A DNA stretch of 64,000 nt. Source: Cryptomeria japonica. Lineage: Eukaryota; Streptophyta; Pinopsida; Cupressales; Cupressaceae. Positions within the stretch are counted from its first letter, which is position 1, and each line of letters opens with the position of its first letter. The position numbers were made by a program, and so were the translations under genes. This document shows, piece by piece, positions 55,684-64,000 of the stretch. A model generated the notes under the pieces. That model saw only the letters and a program-made list of their open reading frames with translations. It was not told the DNA's origin and did not search any database. The stretch spans positions 649,985,420 to 650,049,419 of the forward strand of contig NC_081405.1 of assembly GCF_030272615.1 (NCBI RefSeq). Reading direction: 5' to 3'.

Positions 55684-56957
55684 TGTAAAGCAGAAAATCG
55701 ATCGAACCCTAGTTGCTCTCCCCTCTTCCAACTCCAAGGAGAGAGAAGGGAGGTTACTAGGGTTAATGGTTTTCACTTAGGGGAGACTTTACATTCAAAA
55801 GAGGGGTTGAAACCCACAAGATCCAATCCCACACAATGCAAGATTGGATTCTAAATGAGTTTCAAGGGTTAAGACAGCAAGGCTACCCTCTTTTGTAAGG
55901 AATGTAGATAGAATGATTAGGCTAGGAATGCATAGAAAGTGAGAAAGATTCGCTTATAAACTGAGATAGGGATATAGGATGAAGCTGCGGACCTGGAATT
56001 AGTAGTAAGATGTCGATACGATGCTGTCCTACAAATTTGAGCAAAAGTTGACGGGACGATGGCGCTCGGCGTGCACACGGTCCTCCGAAAAATCCGCAAA
56101 ACGAAGGGGGATCTGTTCGTCTCTGCACAAGGATTCCAAATCTTCAATTTCAGCCGCGTACCTACAACCTACACATAGAAAAGCGAAGACGATTGGGGGG
56201 TTAGGGATTAGGGGTTTGCCCTTAGGTCAAACCCCGGTTTTGGAATTAACCAAGAAATGAGAAGTGCTGTAAATGTAAATTATTGTAATGTAAAACAAGT
56301 ACTAATACCTTGTTGTAAGGATGTTTGTATCCTTATATGCGAAGGTATAGATGTTGTTGTTTGTTGTGTGTTGTATGTTGTAGTATGTGATCTCCTCTTC
56401 AATGGTTGAATTCTTGTCTTGAATGCAACACTTAGCCTTGAATGGAGACTTAGAATGATCAATTGCTTGAAGGAATGTTTGAATGCTTGAATGCTTGAAT
56501 GCTTGAATGTTTGAATATTGTTTCCACCTTTTTCTCATCCATCCAAATGAGAGAGGAAAATGTCATTTATATACTTGTCAATTAGGGCTGATAGACTGAT
56601 TTTCCCGACCTTAGGCCGACCAGGAAATGATATTTTCCATTTTGCAAACAAAAAGACCCGAAGTCCCATAGGAGACCGGGCCCAAAATAGGGCCAGGGAC
56701 CAGGGTGCTGGGCGCCATGGTCTTGGGGGACCAGGGCACTGGGCGCCCTGGTCTTGAAGGACCAGGGTGCTGGGCACTCTGGTCCCACCTCCCGAGACAG
56801 CAGGGTGCAAGGAGGATCAGGCTAGGGTGCTGGAAAAATGCAGTTTTTGGTGTCGTGAGCAAGTTTCGGGGTCTCCATTCAGGTTCCGTGTTGTGTCGCC
56901 ATCGTGAAGACCGAAATGTAGTTGAAATTGCAAGTGTCACAATTTTAGGACGCTACA
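55684..56957 (-). mobile_element. Solo LTR of the Gag-only family
   Basis: 1274 bp, full TG...CA ends (plus strand TGTAAAGCAG ... GACGCTACA), flanked by perfect ACAAT duplications. It matches 7603-8880 and 14218-15521, has three 31-bp minisatellite units (about 56697-56790) and a TATA-like box at 56573-56566 (minus). A solo LTR forms when the two LTRs of an element recombine. It interrupts the family B X-like gene, so it is younger than that insertion. Confidence 0.92.
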
Positions 56958-56962
56958 ACAAT

Positions 56963-57521
56963 AACCAATAACTCTAATAGAAAAATTAAGTTCTGCATCT
57001 GTCACATTGTTCAACTTAAGACCTCTACTATTAGACTCAACACCTGTTAATGTTATCAATTCCTTCTGTGAAATCATCTTTTGTGCTCGGGCATGGTCAA
57101 ATATAGGGTATCCAGTTATTTTGTGAATAATCTCCTTGGTAATCTTGAAAGGTTGTTCCTCTAGCCACATAAAATCATCATGTACTCAGCTTAAGACAAA
57201 TTTGACCCATTAAGGTTTGAAGACTTGAGGATAGGTTAGGGCTTCGGTTAATCCCTTGACTTTGATATGCTCAAACTTGCTATCCAGATTTCCATCAGTG
57301 CACAATTTATAATAGATATCCTTAGTCTTAGTATGACCTAGCTCATCAACTCTGCACTTGGTATAAAATCTAACATCTTCTATCAATAGAACCCTATCCG
57401 AAATAAGAGAAAATGCAGTTTTCTCATTGGGTTCGGAAGCCACTTTGGGAGGTAAGGTATATTTAAGTGTAGGCTTCTCAATGGTTTCTACTACAACAAG
57501 TTTTTGAACTTTGGGGGCCAT
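56963..57521 (-). pseudogene. X-like gene of family B, N-terminal part
   Basis: Starts at ATG 57521 (MAPKVQKLVVVETIEK). Blocks: SDRVLLIEDVRFYTKCRVDE, KVKGLTEALTYPQVF, a stop near 57207 and one near 57183, then WLEEQPFKITKEIIHKITGY, TLTGVESNSRGLKLNNVTD and AELNFSIRVIGY, up to the solo LTR at 56957. The same blocks are found in the family A gene at 22792-23300. 57522-57961 upstream holds no convincing gene. Confidence 0.6.
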
Positions 57522-57961
57522 TTCAAACTAAAATTCTACTTACGAAGTAGCTTAGGGTTTCAAATAACCAAATAATGCTTTCAACTTAGTAAATACTTTG
57601 CAAATACTCACAACTTGACTTGATCGGTTAACTGCTAAAAATGTGGTTTTAGATTTGTTAAATACCTTGAATTCACTCTGGAAATGTTTGATCACCTTTA
57701 GAATCGCTCTGCTCTGCTCTTTGAAAACTAGTAAGTGAAAAATGACCATGCTCAATACTTATAATATCTCCTTTTGACCTTATCGAGATTCATGAGGTTA
57801 GGTTAAATAGGCATTAAATGCGATAAATATATAGGAACTGTTAAGATCTGACCTTTGAGAATGCAGTCCCTCCATACCTTCATTGACTAATCCAAAGTAG
57901 ATGCACCTACCTCGGTAGGTAAGGTGCTTCCTTCATTGGTTGACACATTTTCCTTCTTTTT

Positions 57962-59240
57962 CTAAATTTTTTGCAATTTGCTTCTTATCTCCTCAGTATC
58001 TCCTCTTGGTTGGTCTCTGTAGTCTTTAGCTATGTGTCTAACTTTGTGACAATGAAAACATGCCATTCCTGGACTTCTCCATGATCTCTGGTTGTTCATT
58101 CCAAACCTTATCATATAGTTTGCACTTATATGTCCATAGCTTCCATAGCATCCACACCAAATTCTTGTATTGTAATCCCATGGTACTGAAGTATATTGTC
58201 GATTGAGATTTGTGTCAATTTGGTAGCTTCTAGTGTTTTCTCGGCGTGGAGTCCACATATAGTTTTTATGCTTAAACCAACATTTCTTGGTATTATGTCC
58301 ATATCTATTGCAATTTTTACAAAACCCTTTGTATTTTGCCTTATGATAATTGTTGACAGACTTTATTCTACATTGCTTAGATGTGTGACCATACTTATTG
58401 CAATTGTAACAATAACCATAAAACCTAGTAACATCTGGTTGCTTACCTTTTCTGATACAACAAACATTGGTAGTATGTCCTTGTTTTCCATAATAGTTGC
58501 AAATAGCCTTCTTGTCCTTGATGTTCTCTTTGTTTCCAACTTGCTTAGATGAATCTCCTTTCTCGATAGTGTTGATCCCTTTCTCGGTAGAGTTGTTTCC
58601 TGTGTAACCAAGTCCTGTATTTTTGTTGGGTTTTCTCATATTCAGTTGCCCATCCAACATTTTTGATGCTTCATGGCTTTTCCTCAATGTTTCTTTTGAC
58701 TTCTTTTCTGCTTCCAGTTCATCGGTCAATCTTGATATTTCAAGTGTCAATGCTTGGTTCTCATTTTCTTTTAGTGTAGCTTCATGATGTGCATAGTCCA
58801 ATTGATCAGACAGATTATGTTGAACTACAGTCATCCTTGATATTTCCTCATTCTTTGCAGACACCATTGCTTCTAGTTGTTGTTTTTCTCCTTCTATAGT
58901 TCATTTATTATCTTCAACTATTGTCAGTGCATCAAGATTTTTAGTCATATGTGTGCTAAAATACTCATGTTCCCTTCTCATTGCTTTTAGCTATTCATTA
59001 AGTGCTTTGCTCTTTTCTTTCAGTTTTGCAATCATTTCTTCAGATTCTTATGATATGTTGTTCTCAGATGATGTCTCAATTTGTTCCACCAACTCTTGTG
59101 AGTCCTGTAAATCATCAGACAACCTTCTTCTAACTTTCAGTGATCTCTACATTTGCTTCTACATATCTGCAATCATTTGATTAGCATGATCTAATTCTTC
59201 TTGAAGATTCACAATCCTGCGAGATTGTTTATAGCCTTCC
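57962..59240 (-). pseudogene. Gag-like protein of family B: coiled coil plus five CCHC-type knuckles
   Basis: The open block 58867-57962 (301 codons) starts in a coiled coil (residues 1-75: MVSAKNEEISRMTVVQHNLS...) whose N-terminal part lies upstream to about 59240, interrupted by stops (for example near 58905, 58993 and 59048). Knuckles lie at residues 123-136, 153-166, 183-196, 238-251 and 270-283. The second and third are intact (CYNCNKYGHTSKQC; CKNCNRYGHNTKKC). The first, fourth and fifth have Cys-to-Tyr changes or, in the fifth, also G to R. Same layout as the family A protein, so the two are likely homologous. Probable RNA-binding particle protein of the element. Confidence 0.7.
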
Positions 59241-59290
59241 ATTGATAAGATATTTCCCTTTAGGCTGTTAGACCCTTTATCAAGAGTAAA

Positions 59291-59302
59291 GCTCTGATAC
59301 AA
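59291..59302 (-). other. Primer binding site of family B
   Basis: Minus strand TTGTATCAGAGC, one mismatch from the initiator Met-tRNA site, 2 bp from the LTR end at 59305. Confidence 0.8.
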
Positions 59303-59304
59303 AT

Positions 59305-60234
59305 TGTTAGGTCCTACTTGGAAAGCTAATGTACTGAGAGGGGAGGGGTGAATCAATACTTCAAAACTTTTCTTGAAAAATAGTTTTACTGATAAACACA
59401 AACTATGTATTGCTAATCTCAAAGATATAAAATACTGAAACATAATCATAAAGATAAGATGCATCAAAATATCACTCCATAACACAATGAATTTTGGTCA
59501 CATAGAAACTCTTAGTTAGAGAGAAAAATTGCGGTGGGGATGGCACCCACAACTTCACTACTGTAGTAATCAAGATTTCTTGGTTAGAGCTACATGTTTA
59601 GCCATTTCTGATAGCTTCTGCATTCTCTGTTCCTTAAACTATTTTCTGAAACCTTCTTGGTAACCTGTGATTATCTCTGTCAATCTTATTCCTTCATGCT
59701 TGACTTAATCATTCCTTTGTCTCTCTTCTCTTGATTGACCTTACATGTCACCTTATATTCATGTACTCAAATCATTTTATTTATATAGATCTCTAAGATG
59801 ATGATTTGTTCATGCTTCGATCATACAAATATGTTTTATTGAATGAATAAACATAGAAATTTTTTCATTGGATATTCTTCCTCAAAATCATACAAAATAT
59901 TAAAATGCATTTTCCTATGTAGTAACAATTTCATCTTGTCGAATTATGTAACACGTTTCACATGAGTGTCCAGGTTCATTGAATCTGGTAACACGTTTTC
60001 ACTCGGTATACCTTCTTTGCTACTCAGTAAACATATAAACTTTGCTCAGTAGACATTCTGCATATGTCTCGATTCATAGCTCGGTGTGTATCAACTCGGT
60101 GACTTGTCTTTCTTCTATAACTGACACCGGTGGCCTTGGTATTTACCAACTAAACTTTTCGATAGTATTAACCGACTAGAGTATATAGAATGACTTTGGG
60201 CATAAAACTAATGACAACTTAGTAAATAGAAACA
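59305..60234 (-). mobile_element. 5' LTR of family B, with internal deletion
   Basis: 930 bp, TG...CA ends intact. TATA-like box at 59787-59780 (minus). Compared with the 3' LTR it lacks about 293 bp at the junction GATAGCTT / CTGCATTC, downstream of the TATA box (in R-U5), plus a few short gaps. Confidence 0.88.
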
Positions 60235-60239
60235 TTGTC

Positions 60240-61070
60240 CTGCCAATTGATGCTTCAATTCAGAAATGATGTTATCTTGGTTAGCTATTCCTTCTTTGGC
60301 CTCATTATAGGCCTTCAAGATTGTTTCTAATTTCAACTGGAGATTAGCTTTTTCCTTTGCCTCCTTTTTTGCCACTACTACATTGAATTTAGCAGTTTCT
60401 AAAATTATGCTAGTAGCCTCTACCACCCCTGTATCATGAACTCTTCTTACTATCATGCCTCCTAGAAAACTAGATCTTGAAGTATCGTTCCTTTTTCTAT
60501 TTTCATCCCTCTTTAGGGACCACATGACCAGAGCAGCATTATCTTTGCTAAATGTCACTCCCTCCATAGGCTTGGTCTCTTTCCTGTCTACTTCAAGTAA
60601 CAAGGCATTTTCTATATCCCATTCAAGGAGGAGTAGAGCACCAGCCTTTGACACCATTTCCCTTCCTGCTTTAGGAGTGATGGCTTTGAATTCAACCATC
60701 ATTTCTTGTTTAACTTCTTCCTCTACTAAGGTTGTATCTTTGTGACGCTGCTCACTCATTCTCTTTTCACATCTCACCTTGAGTTATTCAATATTTTGTT
60801 TCCATACAAATTGCATGAATGCGCCTGTGAAAAAATTGCTGTCAGCTAGGAACTCATCACTAGCTTGCTTGACAACCAGGTTTAACTGTTTACCTTTGAA
60901 CTCATCTTCAGTTAAGTTAATCTCAACACTAGATGGCTCTTTTGGAATTCCCCCTTGTGTCTCTTCATAGGTGTAAGCAATCTCTCTGAGGCTTCCTAAC
61001 TGCAACAACTGTTCTGCTACTGCGTGTTCATCTCCTATATGGATAGGGGATTGAGAGAGAGAGTACGAAG
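60240..61070 (-). pseudogene. X-type gene, part between family G LTR and element B
   Basis: From the LTR border the minus-strand frame reads YSLSQSPIHIGDEHAVAEQ, then INLTEDEFKGKQLNLVVKQA. One stop near 60784-60786 is followed in the same frame by a second block (60777 on) with KAGALLLLEWDIENALLLEV, GGMIVRRVHDTGVVEATS and a helical, Lys/Glu-rich end (AKKEAKEKANLQLKLETILK). The frame is in phase with the end of 15522-17146 if the two LTR-side pentamers are taken as one target site, and with 51401 across element B. Unknown function; the C-terminal helices suggest oligomerisation. Confidence 0.5.
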
Positions 61071-62478
61071 TGTAGTCACACAAATCTGTCCATTTTAATT
61101 AAATGAATATTTTGTATTTATTTGATTAAAAATCCACTAGCCATTAGTTAATTAAATTAATATTTAATTAATTCATCTTCAAACATTCTCCTATTAATTA
61201 AATAAATTTTTCAATTTATTTAAATTAATTCATTAAACCAAATTCACAATCAATTAAATGAATAAAATCTATTTATTTAATTAAATCCCCCTTTTTCCTC
61301 TTTTAAATAAATTAAATAAAACATTTATTTAAATCATTTATCCCCCCCACTTGCATTTTCCTATAACTGCAACTTGCACACATTTATTGAAATAAACTAA
61401 TTTATTTTAAATAAAAATCCTATTTTCCCTCACCCACCAAATCTAATTTCATCCCTAAACCCCCTTCTAGATTCTTCTAACCCCTTCCTAATTAGCCTAA
61501 TCCATTCCCTAATTATTGTCACATTCCTAAGCAACTTTAAGTCACTTCTCAAAGACTCCAAAGTCTTTGAAAAACATTTAATGCTTTGTGTGTTCAACAA
61601 TTTAACCTCCAAAGTCTTCCAAAACCACGAATGGCTCTTACATGACCATTAATGGCTCTTATATAACCATTTATGGTTATTTCAACTGGCACTCATGTGT
61701 CTCCTCAAGCATTTATTGCTTTGACCATGTTTATCCCTTTTGCCTTTGCACAAGAGTTTATCCATTGGGTAAAAGTTTTATTCTTTGAATAAAGAGTTTA
61801 TTCATTCAACTAACCTTGACCTTAACTCCCAAGGTCATGTCAAGCATTTAATGCTTATTCCCTCTCCTCTCAACCTATCTCACATTGACACTTGTCATCC
61901 TGGGATTGGGTTGAAAGCCCTCACATAGATTTGGAATCATTCAATCCTGACCCTTGTTGAGATTACTCAATCTCAACCATCCATTGCTCCATTTTTCCTA
62001 TAAATAGAGCTCATTTCTTCATAATCCAGATCCTGAAAACTTGTATGCATTTAAGCTATAGGCATTTTGAGAGAGCTTTTTAGCATAATAGACTAATATC
62101 TTGTCATTTTGGTTAAAATAAATCATTTTAGTATCAATAGCATAGTATTAGCTTTTTATTCACATTTAGAGAAAATACTTCAATCTCAAACCTCCATAAG
62201 CATCCATAGTGCAAAAAGCTGCTGAGAGCTACACTATTTTGGAACTTGGAGAGGAGAGGAACAAAGGAGAAGAAGCCAAGAGCATGTTAGGAGGCATTTG
62301 GAGATGCCTCATCATATTTACCTTCCTAGTTAGACATTCTATCATGCTTTTGGTATTTCTTTTGATATGCTTGTGTAGGAAAGTATTTTGTTTATGATTT
62401 TTGACACTAACAACTTGGCTTTTCTTCTTGTTTGTGTTTTGTTATCATTGATAAACCTTCTCTTTTTGTAGAGCATCA
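61071..62478 (+). mobile_element. Family G LTR, 5' LTR of a plus-strand element
   Basis: 1408 bp, TGTAGTCACAC ... GTAGAGCATCA, an inverted copy of 17147-18553. TATA-like box TATAAATA at 61999-62006. Followed by a primer site at 62481, so it is a 5' LTR. The outer flank (61066-61070) reads CTTCG on the minus strand. A small frame at 62209-62397 and one at 61430-61612 recur inside the other copy and are LTR sequence, not genes. Confidence 0.87.
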
Positions 62479-62480
62479 TT

Positions 62481-62498
62481 TGGTGAACCTAACGTGAA
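62481..62498 (+). other. Primer binding site of family G, unusual tRNA
   Basis: TGGTGAACCTAACGTGAA, nearly the same as the site of the Gag-only element (14200-14217) and unlike the Met-tRNA site of the copia-type families. Confidence 0.65.
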
Positions 62499-62569
62499 TC
62501 CAAACACTTAAATAAACAATTTTTTTGACAACTAACATGTTTGAATGTTGAAACTTGACACACAAGTTG

Positions 62570-62827
62570 TGCTTTAGCACCCTTGATCACGTTGTCGCAC
62601 TATTGAAACTTGTTGTTCTAGCGCTATTGTTCTTAGAATAGCACTATTGTACCAAGTGTAGCGCTATTGACCTTGTTTCAGTGCTATTGACCTTGTTTCA
62701 GTGCTTTTGACCTTGTTTTGGCGCTATTGCTTTGTCTATCAAAATTTTACTTTTAGCGCTGGTGTGTCTATATTAGCGCATTTGTGTTAAATAACACTTC
62801 TATTTAAACATAGAGTAGCGCTATTGT
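62570..62827 (+). repeat. Phased array of GCGCTATTGT motifs in the family G leader
   Basis: Motif starts at 62597, 62621, 62641, 62661, 62681, 62701 and 62721 (six of them exactly 20 bp apart), then 62756, 62776, about 62796 and 62818. Two neighbouring units are also identical between motifs (CCTTGTTTCA), the rest are not. It begins about 75-100 bp after the primer site, in the untranslated leader. No gene in 62478-62923. Confidence 0.82.
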
Positions 62828-62923
62828 AACATAACATTGTAAAAAAGACCCTGTAACCAAAAAAGTGAAAATTCTTAGGCTTGTAGAAGCCCACCATAGG
62901 TTCGGTTTTTACTAACTATTTGT

Positions 62924-63709
62924 TGTTAGGGGTCCCATAGATATTGAAAGGGGGGGTGAATTAGTATCTAACTGGTGAATAGAATTTCTTATCTTAAAAC
63001 ATGCAGAACATAATATAACAGTGTACTGGTATGCAAGAAATAATGCAATAAATAGAATCAAGTACATCCACATGAAAAGTACACCATAACACAAGATGTT
63101 AACGAGGAAACCCGGTGTGGGAAAAACCTCGATGGGATTTGTGACCCACAATATTCACTCACTGGCCAATAAGAGAATATTACTTACAATAGGGGCCTAC
63201 ACATGCAGGAAGGCCAACTGCCTAGAGCTCACTACTCAATGGGAAGTCTCACTGACTTACAATAAGGATTATACAAATCCAATATCTTGTACTTCTTTAC
63301 AATACCATCTTCAATGCTAGATTTAGTACCGGTTCCTGCTCTGTTCTTTACATATACCCCTTGACCTATATTTCGCACATTAGGTCTACCTCATATTTTC
63401 CTTAATTCTTCTCCATCACATCACAAAATGTCTACAATGATCTCTTTTATATATAAGAGTCATTTTACAATTTGCCAAGTCGGCTTACAATAATAAACAA
63501 AATATTATATAACAAAAATCCTATCGGCCTCTGTGCCAGTATACTTCCATTCTTCTATCCCAGTGCTGGTGTCCTAAGTGCCAGTGTGGAGTGTGATCTG
63601 CTGATGCTAGTATAATGTCTTTGCTGGTGCCATTGGATTGCAAGGTTGCCATCAATGACAAAACCTTCAATGACATACAATGTCTCATTGGAGTGTGCAT
63701 ATGCCAACA
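62924..63709 (-). mobile_element. 3' LTR of a minus-strand family A element
   Basis: 786 bp, plus strand TGTTAGGGGTCCC ... ATATGCCAACA. TATA-like box on the minus strand at 63457-63444. It is followed on the plus strand by ATCTCCCCCTTTGGCATT, the reversed polypurine tract, so the element body lies to the right, beyond the window. Confidence 0.9.
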
Positions 63710-64000
63710 ATCTCCCCCTTTGGCATTGATGGCAACACTCATGAGAAATTTCAGAAAGTATCCAAAAATGTGTAGTCCAAAAAAATGTTACCAAAAATGT
63801 GTGTGCTCCCCCTAAGCATATGATTCCTGTGATTTGAATTTTCTCATCCCACTACTCCCCCTTTGGCATCAATGACAAAGGTTGTCAAGATGTCAGTAGA
63901 GTTTGTGCTTTCAACCTTGTAGCTGGGTAGTTATAATTTGAAAAATGTCTCCCAAAATCAAGTTTATACTATCCATAAACTTCTTTCTATCCTTTATTGT
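63710..64000 (-). mobile_element. 3' interior of the family A element, with doubled polypurine tract
   Basis: Reversed polypurine tracts at about 63712-63728 and 63853-63870 (ACTCCCCCTTTGGCAT), matching 25860-26095. The rest corresponds to the end of the family A X-like gene and its 3' non-coding part; the element runs off the right edge. Confidence 0.85.

Larger units (their letters stand above)
51407..60234 (-). mobile_element. Complete family B LTR element with TSD, no pol, carrying Gag-like and X-like genes
   Basis: LTRs at 51407-52634 (3') and 59305-60234 (5'), flanked by a perfect 5-bp duplication TTGTC (51402-51406 and 60235-60239). Primer site 59291-59302, multi-knuckle Gag-like gene 59240-57962, X-like gene 57521-52919, polypurine tract 52635-52650. 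The interior holds a solo LTR (55684-56957). No RT, RNase H, integrase or protease motif was found, so it is non-autonomous; the Met-tRNA primer site and LTR ends suggest copia-type helpers. It is inserted in the X-type gene 61070-50515. Confidence 0.88.

Overview
The window looks like repeat-dominated nuclear DNA of a land plant with a large genome. A gymnosperm is my best guess, but that is an inference from the density of old, nested LTR elements; no marker gene fixes the taxon. I see no ordinary host gene, rRNA, tRNA or CRISPR array. Nearly everything is LTR retrotransposon sequence in different states of decay, plus one relic of a DNA-transposon-like gene and several satellite-like tracts.

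Layout. 1-1506: 5' end of a minus-strand element (family A: coiled-coil Gag-like ORF, primer site, LTR). 1859-5286: Ty3/gypsy pol relic (RNase H-like, RT, RNase H, integrase), then 2 kb of degenerate repeats. 7603-15521: a minus-strand element with Gag and a protease-like region but no RT or integrase, inserted in an ORF of unknown function (called X here). 15522-17146: the next part of X. 17147-18553: a 1.4-kb LTR (family G), followed by a 20-bp phased motif array and a plant mobile domain (PMD) gene relic. 21365-26974: family A element with a multi-CCHC Gag-like gene and an X-like gene in place of pol. 27347-29000: tandem repeats. 29100-32060: relic of a transposase-like gene. 32395-33560: GA-rich tract. 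34805-36590 and 41781-43488: 5' ends of two copia-type elements (family E). 37456-40980: another X-like gene relic. 43489-49596: copia element F with decayed gag, protease, integrase, RT and RNase H. 50515-61070: the last part of X, minus strand, interrupted by a complete element (family B, 51407-60234, TSD TTGTC) that itself contains a solo LTR (55684-56957, TSD ACAAT). 61071-62478: second family G LTR, inverted relative to the first, with its primer site and phased array. 62924-64000: 3' end of another family A element.

Two points stand out. First, fragments at 15522-17146 and 61070-60240 / 51401-50515 look like one reading frame: it continues in frame across the family G LTR pair (flanked by CTTTG / CTTCG) and across element B. 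The G LTRs are now in opposite orientation, so either a roughly 43-kb inversion followed the insertion or the assembly is inverted there. Second, at least three related X-type genes sit in or beside elements that lack RT. In families A and B they follow a coiled-coil multi-zinc-knuckle protein, which suggests a clade of non-autonomous retroelements with its own cargo protein.

All alignments were made by eye; identity values, dating and database matches were not computed.
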